From positions 49,401,000 through 49,464,999 of the forward strand of contig NC_080079.1 of NCBI RefSeq assembly GCF_949987535.1: a stretch of 64,000 nucleotides of DNA. Direction: 5' to 3'. Position 1 is the stretch's first letter, and each line of letters opens with the position of its first letter. Source of the stretch: Balaenoptera acutorostrata (Eukaryota > Chordata > Mammalia > Artiodactyla > Balaenopteridae). A program made the position numbers and the translations under genes. Of the stretch, positions 23,361 through 35,489 are shown in pieces. The notes below the pieces were generated by a model that saw only the letters and a program-made list of their open reading frames with translations, did not search any database and was not told the origin of the DNA.

Positions 23361-24321
23361 CAAGTTTTATGTCAGTATTTTGTCTACTTGTTCTATCAGT
23401 TAATGAGAAAGCTGAAAACTCTCAAGCTATGCTTATGGATTTGTCTTTTTTCCTTCTTGCATTCGTTTTGCCTGACATATTTTGGGGTCACAGTATTAGG
23501 TACGTAAAATTTAGAACTGTTTTATTTCCCTATTAAATTGTATCTCTTATCAGTGTGAACTTTTTGCCTTAAAAATCTACATTAGTATTTGCATGATGTA
23601 TCTTTTTCCATCCTTTTACTTTCAACTTTCTTATACTCTCTCCCTTTTTGGGAGGGTGGGGGGTAAATTGCATAGTTGAATTTTTAAATTTCAGCCTGAC
23701 ACTCAAAATTAATGGCTTAATACAGTAACATAGTTACTGACATACTTGGATTTATGTCCACCATTTTATATTTTCTACTTGTTCTGTGAACTATGTCTTT
23801 GCCTGTTTTTTTCTTCTTTTGGATTTCATACTTTTCCTTATTCCATTTCCTACACTATTTCAGAAGTTATTCCTTTGATTTCTTTTAGTTGTTAATCTTT
23901 ATATAACATACATGTTGATTAATTTAGACTCTGAAAAGTTGCATATCTTTACTCTTCTTAGCAACAAGTACCTCAGAATACCTAAAGCTATTCACCCTTC
24001 TCTGACTTATATATTATTATTGGCATATATATTAATTTCATTTTTAAAAGCCCATGAGACACGAACTGTTTTATACAAATCATTATTTGCTTAGATTTGC
24101 TAAACTATTTACTAGTTCGTGTGCTTTTCATTCCTTCTTACATTTCAGGACTTTGACCTGAGAATCACTTTCCTCCTGCCTAGAGTACATTCTTCAAAAT
24201 TTCCTTTAGTGAAGAATTCCCAATTGTCTGTTTGAAGTGTCAGAATTTCCCCTTTTTCCCTTGGTGTAGAATTCTAGATTGTTTTTTCTTTTTACTTATG
24301 TTCCAATGTCTTTTTAAAAAA

Positions 24322-24352
<31 letters not shown>

Positions 24353-25260
24353 GACTGTGTGGGTCTTCCTTTCTGTGCGAGGGCTTTCTCCAGTTGCGGC
24401 AAGCGGGGGCCACTCTTCATCGCGGTGCGCGGGCCTCTCACTATCGGGGCCTCTCTTGTTGCGGAACACAGGCTCCAGATGCGCAGGCTCAGTAGTTGTG
24501 GCTCACGGGCCTAGTTGCTCCGCGGCATGTGGGATCTTCCCAGACCAGGGCTCGAACCCGTGTCCCCTGCCTCAGCAGGCAGATTCTCAACCACTGAGCC
24601 ACCAGGGAAGCCCTCCAATGTCTTCGAAATGTGACACCATTGCAGATAAATCTCTCTTCCCTCTCTAGATAATTTTAAGACCCTTCCTTTGTCTTTGATC
24701 TTCTGCCGTTTCACTGTAACAAAGCTGAGAATTTCCTTTTATTTAACCAGCTTGAGTTCTTGTGATTCTTGAATGCATAGGTTAGCACTGTTCCTAAGTT
24801 GTACAAAATTCTTAGCCATTATCTTTTTAACTGTTGTTTGTTCCCAGTCTCTCTTATGGAAGGCCATCCAAGTAAATGTTTAGATACTCTTAGATGGCTC
24901 TCAACTTCTCTTTCATAGTTTTCATCTGTTTCTCCAAATACATGCAGGATAATTTCTTTAGATGTTTCCTTCAGTTCATTATTCTCTTCTTCAAATTTAC
25001 ATAATGTGTGGTCGTATCCATCTATTTGAGGATTTTTTAATAAGTTTCAATTAGTATAATTTTAAATTCTTAAGTTCTAGCTGCTTTTTAAAAATATCTT
25101 TGGGGATATTCTTTATAGTTTCTTAACCTTGGAATATATTTTAACATGTCTTTAAACTTATTAAGCAGTTATTTTATATTTTATGTCTGATTATTCTTAC
25201 TTCCTAGCAGGTCTCCTGCTGACTCCTGCTCATGCTCATGGTACTTACGTTTCCTTGTGC
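23360..25260 (-). mobile_element. Old L1 fragment, reverse
   Basis: T-rich sequence following the reverse complement of L1 ORF2: 'ttttatgtcagtattttgtc' near 23364, 'tgcatgatgtatctttttcc' near 23592 and 'cagaatttcccctttttccc' near 24240. A SINE interrupts it at 24311-24613. No frame is preserved. Its right edge is unclear. Confidence 0.65.
24311..24613 (-). mobile_element. CHR-type SINE, long form, reverse, with TSD
   Basis: The tail is seven TTTA-type units ('atttatttatttatttat'). The head ends 'ccaccagggaagccc'. The 10 bases 'ccaatgtctt' flank it at 24303-24312 and 24615-24624. The short open frames here are read from the SINE body. Confidence 0.95.
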
Positions 25261-25555
25261 TTTTAATTTGACTGTCAGCTGCTCTACTAACTTGGAATTT
25301 TATTTCTGGGAAAACTTTCAGCCCTGGGATAGAGATGAGTTTCTCCTATGAAAATCTGTATTTACTTCTACCAAGAGCCTAGAAAGACTCACTGCCAGCA
25401 TATGATCACTACCGTTATAGGGGTAAATCCAAATTAAGTTATCTCAGGGAAATTGTATTAGACTACCTAGGGGGTGTTAAATTCAAAATGCAAACAACAT
25501 GAGCATCCATTGTTTGTTCAAAATTCTCAGCAATGACCTTGCCCCCACAATACCT
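25260..25555. other. Unannotated stretch, possibly old L1
   Basis: Sequence between the old L1 and the MER5-like element. It may be further L1 5' sequence in reverse, but no diagnostic phrase is visible. Confidence 0.3.
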
Positions 25556-25745
25556 ACATTAATGATTTTCGTAGTGTGGTCCCCAACCAGCAAAATCATC
25601 ATGACCTAGGAACTTGTTAGAACTGTAAATTCTCAGGCCTTATCCCATACCTACTGAATTATAAACTCCGGGGATGTCAACTAGCAATCCGTGTTTGAAC
25701 AACCCTCCAGGTGATTCTGATGCATATTAAAAACTGAGAAGCACA
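25555..25745 (+). repeat. MER5-like hAT DNA transposon remnant
   Basis: It shows 'tagtgtggtccccaaccagc' near 25571, 'aattctcaggccttatccca' near 25628 and 'ccaggtgattctgatgcata' near 25707. These match the non-autonomous MER5/Charlie type. The terminal 'gagaagcac' approximates the inverted end. Confidence 0.8.
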
Positions 25746-26050
25746 GAGAAAAATCAATTTCCTTTGCAGTCTTGAAGGATGGTGGGATTGGTGGGGGTTT
25801 CCACTTTAACCCTCTGAGGTTCAGCTTCTAGGGTAAGAGGATGACTTATTATATTTATCATCTCAGGAAGAACTTATCATTTCCTCAAAGTTTCTCAATG
25901 CTTCCTGAGGCTGAGGAAAGGAAACTCTAGTTTACCAGGTTTCAAAAATGCCCTCTGGATGAAAGCCAGTTCATGTCACACAATTAACTCCTCAGAGATA
26001 CTGCGCCTTTAGGTTTTTTTTCCCTCTGAGAATTTTTTACCTGATGCTTT
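25745..26050. other. Unannotated stretch
   Basis: About 300 bases with no recognised repeat or gene. Confidence 0.35.
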
Positions 26051-26460
26051 AGCTAAGATTCCTTCTTTTTATTTTGAAATAATTATAGATTCATAGGAAG
26101 TTGCAAAGGTAGTATTGCACAAAGAGGTCCCATATACCCTGCACCCAGTTTTCCCAAAGACTACATCTTACTGAACTATAAATATAAAATCAAAACTAGG
26201 AAACTGACTTTGGTACAATGCGTACATTTCTATATCATGTTATCACATGTGTAGATTTGTGTAACCACCACCACCACAATCAGCTACAGAATTATTCCAT
26301 CATCACAAAGACTACCCCTTTATAGTCACATCCGCCTCCCTCTCCATCCCCTGGCCCTAATCTCTGGCAACAACTAACCGGTTATCTGTTCTCCATTTCT
26401 ATAATTTTGTCATTTCAAGAATGTTCAAAATTTCTATAATTTTGTCATTTCAAGAACTTT

Positions 26461-26526
26461 TTGGGTCAGCCAAAAAAGTCTGTTCAGTTTTTCCATAAGA
26501 TGGTATGGACTTTTTGGCTGACCCAA
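26461..26526. mobile_element. Miniature mariner element with perfect TIRs
   Basis: The 16-base ends 'ttgggtcagccaaaaa' (26461-26476) and 'tttttggctgacccaa' (26511-26526) are exact inverted repeats around a 34-base core. This resembles the short mariner copies known in cetartiodactyls. No transposase is present, so it depended on one supplied from elsewhere. Confidence 0.88.
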
Positions 26527-26721
26527 TATTTAAATGGAATCATACAGGTACTTTTTGACACTGGCTGTTTTCACTCAGCAGAGTAGACTTTAAGATCTAT
26601 ACAAGTTGTTGCATATATCCCATTCCTTTTTTACTGTTAAGTAAGATTACACAGTACAGACACACCACAGATTAGTTTAATCATTTCTCTGTTGTAGGAC
26701 ATTTTAGTTAACAGTTTCTGG

Positions 26722-27355
26722 GTTTTTTTTTTTTTAATATCTTTACTGGAGTATAATTGCTTTACAATGGTATGTTAGTTTCTATTGTACAACAAAGTGA
26801 ATCAGCTATAAGTATACATATATCCCCATATCCCCTCCCTCTTTTTTTTTTTTTTAAAGGTAGATTCCTATTTTTTTTTTTAATTTATTTATTTACTTAT
26901 GGCTGTGTTGGGTCCTCGTTTCTGTGCAAGGGCTTTCTCCAGTTGCGGCAAGCGGGGGCCACTCTTCATCGCGGTGCGCGGGCCTCTCACTATCGCGGCC
27001 TCTCTTGTTGCGGAGCACAGGCTCCAGACGCGCAGGCTCAGTAATTGTGGCTCACGGGCCTAGTTGCTCCGTGGCATGTGGGATCTTCCCGGACCAGGGC
27101 TCGAACCCGTGTCCCCTGCATTGGCAGGCAGATTCTCAACCGCTGCGCCACCAGGGAAGCCCCTCCCCTCCCTCTTGATCCTCCCTCGCACCCTCCCTAT
27201 CCCACCCCACTAGGTCATCACAAAGCACCGAGCTGATCTCCCTGTGCTATGCAGCAGCTTCCCACTAGCCATCCATTTTACATTTGGTAGTGTATATATG
27301 TCAATGCTACTCTCTTGCTTCGTCCCAGCTTCCCCTTCCCCTCAGTGTCCTCAAG
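26722..27355 (-). mobile_element. Younger L1 3' end, reverse, with exact TSD
   Basis: A T-run followed by 'tttactggagtataattgct' near 26743, then 'tccctgtgctatgcagcagc' near 27240, as in young cetartiodactyl L1 3' regions. The 13 bases 'taacagtttctgg' flank it at 26709-26721 and 27356-27368. A SINE has inserted in it at 26842-27162. Confidence 0.92.
26842..27162 (-). mobile_element. CHR-type SINE, long form, reverse
   Basis: A double T-rich tail on the left, a GC-rich body ('cttcatcgcggtgcgcgggc') and the head end 'ccaccagggaagcccc' on the right. The flanking 'cccctccctctt' on both sides is the target-site duplication. It keeps many CpGs, which suggests a fairly young copy. Confidence 0.95.
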
Positions 27356-28230
27356 TAACAGTTTCTGGTTGCTACAAATAAAGCTGCTATGAAAAATCAT
27401 GTACAGGTTTTTCATGTAGACACGTTTCCTTTCTCTGGGATAGGTGCCCAGGAGTGTGACTGGTGGGTCATATGACAAGAGTATGTTTAGCTTTTTAAGA
27501 AACTGCCAAATTGTTTTCCAGAATGACTGTACCATTTTACATTCCCACTAGCAATGTATAAGAGATTCAGTTTTTCTGCATCCTTGCTAGCATTTGGTAT
27601 TGTCATTCTTTAAATTTAATGGTCCTGAAAGGTGTGTAGAGATATCTCATTATAATCTTAATTTACATTTCCTAATGGCTAGTGATGTTGAACATCTTTT
27701 CACGTGCTTATTGCCATCCATATATACTCTTCAGTAAAATGTTTCTTTAGGTCTTTTGCCCATTTTCTTACTAGATTGCTTTTTTCATGATGAGTTTTAA
27801 GAGTTCTTTATATATTTTAATTATGAGTCCTTTGTCAGATAGGTGGTTTGGTAATATTTTCTCATAGTATGTAGCTTGTCTTTTCACCCTTTTAACAGGG
27901 TCTTTCACAGAGCAAATGTTTTTCATTTTGGTGAAGAACATTTTTTTTTCTTATATGAATTGTTCTTTGGGGATCATGTCCAAGAACTCTTTACACCAAG
28001 CCCCAGCTCCCAGAGATTTTCCTCTATATTTTCTTTTAAAAGTTTTACGGTTGTAGGATTTACATTTAAATATGTGAATCTATTTTGAGCTAATTTTTGT
28101 ATAAGGTGTGAAATTTAGATTGACGTTCATTTGGTTGCCTATGGATATCCAGTTGTGGATATCCATCATTTGTTGTACAGACTATCCTTCCTCCATTATC
28201 TTTTGCATCTCTATCAAAAATCAATTGACC

Positions 28231-28560
28231 TGGACTTCCCTGGTGGCGCAGCGGTTAAGAATCTGCCTGCCAATGCAGGGGACACGGGTTCGAGCCCTCG
28301 TCCGGGAAGATTCCACACGCCGCGGAGCAACTCAGCCTGTGTGCCACAACTACTGAGCCTGCGCTCTAGAGCCCATGAGCCTCAACTACTGAAGCTCGCA
28401 GGCCTAGAGCCCATGCTCCACAACAAGAGAAGCCACCGCAATGAGAAGCCCGCGCACCACAACGAAGATTAGCCCCGGCTCACCGCAACTAGAGAAAGCC
28501 CACACGCAGCAACGAAGACCCAACTCCGCCAAAAATAAATAAATATTTATTAAAAAAAAA
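28231..28560 (+). mobile_element. CHR-type SINE, long form, forward, with TSD
   Basis: It starts 'ggacttccctggtggcgcag', has the full body with 'gcaacgaagacccaac' near the end and closes with an 'aaataaataaat' tail plus an A-run. 'aaaaatcaattgacc' before it and 'aaaaatcaattggcc' after it form the duplication (one mismatch). A near full-length, CpG-rich copy. Confidence 0.96.
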
Positions 28561-28807
28561 AATCAATTGGCCTTACTTGTATGGAGCTATTTCTGGCCTT
28601 CTAGTTTGTTCCATTAACCTACAGGTCTATCTGTGGGCCAATACCACACTGTCTTGATTATTCTAGCTATTTAATAAGTCTTGAAATCGAGTAGAGTGAT
28701 TTGCCCTACTTTAGTTTTCATTTTTCAAAATTGTTGTAGCTACTCTAGTTCCTTTGCTTTTCCATATAAATTTTAGAATAATTTTGCTAAACCTAAAAAA
28801 ATCTTCC

Positions 28808-29597
28808 TCCCCCTCCTACACCACTGATGGGAATGTAAGTTGGTACAGCCATTACGGAGAACAGAACAGAGATTCCTTAAAAAACTAAAACTAGAGTTAC
28901 CATATGATCCAGCAATCCCACTCCTGGACATATATCTAGAGAATACTCTAACTCGAAAAGATACATGCACCCCAATGTTCACAGCAGCACTATTTAGAAC
29001 AGTCAAGACATGGAAGCAACCTAAATGTTCATCAACAGATGAATGGATAAAGATGCAATACACACACACACACACACAAACACACACAATGGAATATTAC
29101 TCAGCCATAAAAAAGAGTAAAATAATGCTGTCTGCAGCAACACGGATGGACCTAGAGATTATCACACTAAGTGAAGTCAGACACAGAAAGGCAAATATCA
29201 TATGATATCACTTATATATGGAATCTAAAAAAATGATAGAAATGAACTTACAAAACAGAAACAGATTCACAGACATAGAAAACAAACTTATGGTTACCAA
29301 AGGGGAAAGGGGGAGATAGGATAAATTGGGAATTTGGGATTAACAGATACAGACTACTATATATAAAACAGATAAACAATAAGGACCTACTGTATAGCAT
29401 AGGGAACTATATTCAATATCTTGTAATAACCTAAAATGGAGAAGAATCTAAAAAAGAATAAATATATATGTATATATGTATATGTATAACTGAATCACTT
29501 TGCTGTATACCTGAAACATTGTAAATCAAATATACTTAAAATAAAAAAATAAAAATTTAAAAAAAAATCAAACATTTATAAACTCTCCAAACGAAAA
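28808..29597 (+). mobile_element. 5'-truncated L1 3' end, forward, with TSD
   Basis: The frame at 28840-29205 encodes the ORF2 C-terminus ('[20 protein letters not shown]', then '[11 protein letters not shown]'), interrupted in phase by a CA repeat at about 29060. The 3' region and A-rich tail follow. 'aaaaaatcttcct' at 28795-28807 recurs at 29598-29610. It inserted into the old reverse L1. The frame is a fragment and cannot support movement. Confidence 0.92.
29056..29090 (+). repeat. (CA)n microsatellite inside L1
   Basis: 'acacacacacacacacacac' with one interruption, lying within the L1 3' end. It has lengthened the L1 reading frame locally. Confidence 0.9.
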
Positions 29598-29904
29598 AAA
29601 AAATCTTCCTGAGATTTTGATAGGAATTTTGTTAAACTTGTATATCCATTTTGGGGAAATGATTTCTATACTATGTTGAGTCTTCCAACCTATAAACAAA
29701 GTATGTCTCTGCATTTATTTAGGTCTTAGATTTCTTTCATCAGCATTTTATAATTTTCAGTATACAAGCTCTATAAATGTTTTGTTAAATTCATATCTAA
29801 GTATTTCAATTTTTTGAGCAATTGCTAATGGTACTGTATTTTTAATTTCAGTTCCCACATGTTCATTGCTAGAGTATAGAAATCAATTTTTGTATGTCAG
29901 TCTT

Positions 29905-29931
29905 TTTTTTTTTTTTTTTTAAAGGATTTTC

Positions 29932-29962
<31 letters not shown>

Positions 29963-30252
29963 TTTTTGGCTGTGTTGGGTCTTCGGTTCGTGCGAGGGCT
30001 TTCTCCAGTTGCGGCAAGCGGGGGCCACTCTTCATCGCGGTGCGGGGACCGCTCTTCATCGCGGTGCGCGGGCCTTTCTCTATCGCGGCCCCTCCCGTCG
30101 CGGGGCACAGGCTCCAGACGCGCAGGCTCAGCAATTGTGGCTCAAGGGCCCAGCTGCTCCGTGGCATGTGGGATCTTCCCAGACCAGGGCTCGAACCCGT
30201 GTCCCCTGCATTAGCAGGCAGATTCTCAACCACTGCGCCACCAGGGAAGCCC
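29905..30252 (-). mobile_element. CHR-type SINE, long form, reverse, with 14-bp TSD and internal duplication
   Basis: A long T-run and TTTA-type tail at the left, and the head end 'ccaccagggaagccc' at the right. The exact duplication 'tgtatgtcagtctt' lies at 29891-29904 and 30253-30266. A segment containing 'ctcttcatcgcggtgcg' is repeated in tandem (30028-30044 and 30052-30068), a 24-base unit not seen in the other copies here. Confidence 0.97.
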
Positions 30253-32129
30253 TGTATGTCAGTCTTATATCTTGTGATATTGCTTAACTCAGTTATTAGT
30301 TCTACAGGTCTTTTTCCAGCTTTCTTGGGATCTTCTACACATATGACAAAGGCAAACAGGAACAGTTTAATTTCTCTTTCCATTCTGTACACTCTTTTTC
30401 CCCCATCTTATCATGCTGGCTGGAACTCCGAATATTACGCTGAACAAGAGTTACGAGAATGGATATCTTTGCCACCTTATTCCCAATCATAGGGGGAAAA
30501 TATTCGTTTTTTCATCAAGTATGACTTTAACTGTTTGTTTTCTGCACATGTTCTTTATCAAGTTGAGGAAATTCCCCTCTGTTCCTAGTTTTCTGAGAGT
30601 TTTAGTCATGAATGGTGTTCAACTTTGTCAAAAGGTTCTTTTCTGCAACAACTGATATGATCATGTGATTTTTTCTTCACTATCCTGTTAATACAGTTGA
30701 TTATACTGACTAATTATCACATATTCAGCCAACCCTGCATTCCTGGAATAAAGTCCACTTGGTCACAGTGTATTTTTTTTCTATATTGCTGAATTATATT
30801 CTACTTATAATCTGTTACGGAATTTTTGCATCTACACTTATGAGGGATATTGGTTTGCAGTTTTTTGGGTTTTGTTTTTGTTTTTGGTATTGTCTTTGTC
30901 TGACTTTGGTAGCAAGGTTATTATCAGCTTCATAATATGAAATTAGATAGGGGTTTCTGAATTTTATATTTCCTGACAGAGACTGTGTACAAAGAGTTTG
31001 AATTCTTCAAGAATTTGGTAGAATGCGGCAATGAAAACATCCAGGTCTGGTTTTCATTTTGAAATTACAAATTTAATTTCCTTAATAGTTTAGGGCTATT
31101 TAAATTATCTGTATTATGCTGCGTGAGTTGTGGTAGCTTGTGCTTTCCAAGTAATTGGTTCATTTTATCAACGTTGCTAAGAATTTATATTTTTTCATTT
31201 GTTACAAGTGTGTTTATAATTGTTCTTGGTGGCTGCTTTAAAATCCTTGTCAGATAATTCTGACATCTGTGTTATCTTGGTGTTGGCAAGATTAACTCTC
31301 TTTTCTAATTTGAGTTGAGACATTTCTGGTTCTTGATATAAGATACTTTCAATTGAAACCTGCATACTTGGGGTACTGTTATGAGACTATGGATCTTATT
31401 TAAACATTCTGTTATAGTAGGCTTCTTCTACCACTGCTCTGGTGGGGGAAGAAGGACAAAGCCTCATTATTGCCTGGCAGGGGTGGAAGTGCAGCTTCCT
31501 CACTAGATTTCGTTGACCACTGGTGGGGGAGAAGGGAAAAAGGAACTTGTTATACCGGGTGAAGGTGGGAGTTCAGGAACCTCACTAATACTGCCCTGGC
31601 TGGGAGGAGCACACTGTCACTGTCCCCACCCAACCCCCTCGCCCATCACCTCTACTAACACCATGGGAGAGAGGGGTTGCCTTGTTATGACTGAGAAGAG
31701 TAAAAGTCTAGGTCCCCATTTGGCTTCCGCTAATCAGGGTGATTTTTTTCTGTGTATTTGGCTGGAGTGGAGGGGTTACTGTCTAAAAGTTTTCTCTCTC
31801 ACTATCCCATTCCTAATCCTTGGCTAAAGAGGATAGACTCTTCTTAAGGCTTTTGTCTGCACCAAACACTTCTGGGTTGCCAGCTTCTCCATATCCATTC
31901 CAGAACATATGAGGCAATAAGAAAACTCAGTATTTTTACAGTCATGTTATTATTTGGGTTCTGAGGTCCTAAGACCATCTACCTTCTTCTCTTCACTTTT
32001 CAGAGTCTTATATTTGTTCTACTCATAACATCCAGTTTTCAGCTGTACTTAGCAGGAGGAATAGAGAAATGTTCATCTATTCCATCTTTCTGGAAGCAGA
32101 AGTCTACACTGAATCACTTTTATATTTTC

Positions 32130-34090
32130 TTCAGGGATAGGCTTGCACAGGGAGGGGGTGTGTATGTGTGTGTGTGTGCACGTGAGCACGTGCACGTTTG
32201 TGTGAAAAATCAGATCCTGGAAATAGGAAAAAATGTTCCTATTTCATTTTATTCTCTACAAATACTAGTTAATTTTACTTATTTAACAAAATATTTACAA
32301 TTAGCTTTCTAACAGAAAATAACAAAGAACCCAAGGCTTGTATACTGGCTGACTCACAAGGCAAATTGAGAAGGCACCCAGCAATTAGGAGAGAGAGTCG
32401 ACCACAGAGAATATAAAGTGGGCAATTCACAAAAATATTGGATCAAGCCATGAAACAGGGAGTTCCTGACAAGTCTGTCTAAACCTTTAACATTTCCTAT
32501 GGTCTTATTTATTCTCTGCACACTTTACTCTCAGAGATAAGTATGTTAAAGTCTCCCACTAGGATCTATCAGTAAAAAAAGACCCTTTCTGTTCTGTTTA
32601 ATGTTTCATGCCTTGAATTCTACCACATCAGATATTACTATTATTCTTGGTTTCCTTTACAATTTCATAGCCCTTTTTTTAAAGTTCACGTTTTTTAACT
32701 TTTAATCTTTCTGCATCACTTTGTTTTACATGATTTTCTTTTAGAAAGCATCTACCTATATTTTGTTTTCTGATTCTATCTGGATTTCAGCAGGCAGAGA
32801 GGAAGACAGAATAAGGGACAGGCATGATCATATCACTGTCTTACATAGAATTCCTGAACTACTATAGCATTTTAACTTTACTTGTCTTAGCAATTATAAC
32901 TACATGACTTTGGCAAATTCATATATATGGTATCTCTCCATAGACTGCAGGCTCTTGGAGGGTGGAAGAAATTTTTATTACTTTTTGAAAAGCTTCCCAA
33001 AGTACTTACACATTGCCTTATTTATAGAAGATATTTAACAAATATATTTTGAATTTAATCAGGAAGATTAATCTTTGCACTAAGCATCGTGAGGCTAGAG
33101 AATATATCAACAATGAAATCCTAGTAAGCAAACAGTCTGCCAGTTTAGAAATGTATGCTTAGAATGGCCACCAACAAGATAGTCAGTCAGCTTCTGTACA
33201 GTGGCCTAATGTGAAACTCCCCAAAGCAGGAATGAACAGAATTGCTTTGGTTAAGTCATGATGAAAAACTAATGACTAGTGGGAAACAACAGCAGATGGC
33301 CAATCTGGCAACAATCTTAAACAGGGGCAGCTCTTTAGGAATAAAGACAACAGGGAGTTATAAATAGTACCAGAATCTGTAAACTCAAAAGTAGCTAAAA
33401 AAAAAAAAAAAAAAGTAGCTCACAAAATCTGTGCAGTTTTAAAAATGTATATAGAGAAGCAAATCTGTTACCCTAAACTTACTAAGCTTCACCTGGATCA
33501 TATTTACTTACAATAATTCTCAGAGGTGACCAACTACAGTTGCTTCTAAATCATCTATGGTCACTGAGGGAACCCATTAATAGAGTCAAAATAGCATGCG
33601 ATCTTTGTTTACTCTGATATTGCTCTATTTTACCAAATATTTAATTTGCATTCCTTAAATGTATCCTAAATGGGAGAAACTGGAACTACACCAGAAATGT
33701 GCTATGTTCAATGGGTAATCCATCTAGAATTCAAATACTACAAATCCACATATCAAATAACCCATGTTTTTAATTGATACTTTTATAGCACAAATTTTCC
33801 ATATATTTTAATGTATGGTACCACCTTCTTTTCTCTGCCTCCTTCACTTCTGGCCCCCTATCCTCCAATGCCCTCTCTTGAAAACAGTAGAACAAAAATC
33901 TAGGCAAGATTCAGTGCTTGCCTTGTTAGGCAAATTAAGACTGCAGTCAACTGAAGCTTTCACTTCAGGTCAAGTTAGTTATTATTTTGGGAACTGGGCC
34001 TACTGCCCATAGTCTCAAAGAAAAGGATAAGACAAAATTCATCATGGTTCTCATTCCTCATTTCATTAAAAAAAAAAAAAAAAAAGTAAT
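32130..34090. other. Unannotated stretch with short simple repeats
   Basis: It holds a (TG)n tract near 32157-32185 followed by alternating 'gcacgtgagcacgtgcacg', an A-run at 33398-33415, another at about 34069-34085 and a decayed L2-like patch near 32940-33060. No exon is supported. Confidence 0.4.
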
Positions 34091-34094
34091 GCCC

Positions 34095-35400
34095 AACCAA
34101 ATGTTCATCATCATCCCCATGGAGTTCTATACCTCTCTGACCTTGACCAAGACCTCCACTCCTCCTCAAGGCTCCCAAACCATTATACGGAGTCACTATA
34201 ACTGCAGCTCCAAATTCCCCTATATCCTCAATCTTTTTTCCAAGCCTTTGCTTTGCTTCTTTGCTTTGAATGAAATCTTGTCTTCTCTCAAACCGCCACT
34301 TCTTATGCTGCTCTCTCAAATGGCGGTATAGGTAGGTACCTTGCTTACTCCCCACTGCTCCCTTCTATCCTTCCCAAACTCTTGTAAGACATACACAAAA
34401 ACTTGCTCCTTTAAAGTTCATGTTACTCAGCTTTAATACCCAGTTCCCCTCTTTGCTGCTATGATCTACCAGCCTCTCAGTCACTTCCCACATTCACTGA
34501 GAACTTTCATACCTAAAGTCTTCCCCTTTATCCTAAGCCCTGCTATCATCCTAGGTGATGTCAACATCCCTGAGACCAAACTCTCCAAACTAATGGTCTT
34601 TCAGTTCTTTTGACATCCTCAATTACATAATCTACCTTTCTACCTAACCCTAACCACCTATTCCTGTGGTCACTACCTGGATCTAGTCATCATTTGAAAC
34701 TGACCAACTTGTAAAGAACATAGTTCAGGTATCCTACTCTAACCACTACTTCTTTTTCTGGAAGTTTACTTATAAACCACCCTCACTGTGAACATTCTTT
34801 GACCTCAGATGACCTTCCAGTACTTAACTTTGTAACTTTTACCCATCTATCTTCTTTTTACTATATTCATTTCTTAGGCAACTTGAATTCCATGCTCTAT
34901 TCTGTTAAAAATACTCTTATGAATACCCTAAACCCCTTAGATTCCTGTCTTGCAAAACCCCAAGCCCAGATGGAAACCCAGCTATCCACTTTCTTCATAC
35001 TTAAGCCCAAGTGCAATTAGAAAAAGTAACACAATAGGACAGAGAGATACAACTATCACTTCATGATCAACCTCAGTGAGTACACAATAATGTTCTTTTC
35101 TCTGTAAAATTACTTTCTACTCTCTACATTTATTTAAAATTTTCTCCATTCTCTTCAAACTTCTAATCTCCATCATTTCCTTCTTTTCATCGAAGAGAAG
35201 CTATCAAACAAGAAGTCTTGCAACTTCTAGCTACCAAACACCCTTTACACTCTTAACACCTCCAATCTGGCTTCTGCTTCCATCAAACAGGTCTCTCTGA
35301 GGCTACCAATGGGACACTTTTTCAATCCACATTTAACTTGATCTCTCAGAAGTACGAGACATAGTGAATTAACCGAATGCTTGAGGCATTCTCTTCCCTT
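34095..35400 (+). repeat. L2 LINE, forward, degraded
   Basis: C/T-rich sequence in L2 layout: 'ctatcatcctaggtgatgtc' near 34543 (endonuclease region) and 'cctgtggtcactacctggat' near 34663. Many stops. It ends where an LTR-like repeat begins. Confidence 0.65.
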
Positions 35401-35489
35401 ATGTGGTATGCTGAAAAATACACCCCCCAAAATTTCAGGTCCTACTCCTTGGAACCTGTGAATGTTATCTTACATGTTAAATGTGACAC

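Larger units (their letters stand above)
26050..32130 (-). mobile_element. Old L1, reverse, host of several nested insertions
   Basis: The 3' end is at the left ('ttatagattcataggaagtt' near 26083). ORF2-like sequence follows ('gaaaggtgtgtagagatatc' near 27626; 'ccaaccctgcattcctggaa' near 30729). A GC-richer 5' part with 'ctggtgggg'-like phrases covers about 31430-31830. The element is broken by a mariner (26461), a younger L1 (26722-27355), a SINE (28231), a plus-strand L1 (28808) and another SINE (29905). No working frame remains. Confidence 0.75.

Noticed and set aside
28840..29205. 121-residue frame that looks protein-like
   Set aside because: It is the C-terminus of L1 ORF2 in a truncated element, not a host gene.
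30040..30492. 150-residue plus-strand frame and 146-residue minus-strand frame (29952-30392)
   Set aside because: Both are read through a SINE into flanking L1. Long SINE bodies are open on both strands because of their GC content.
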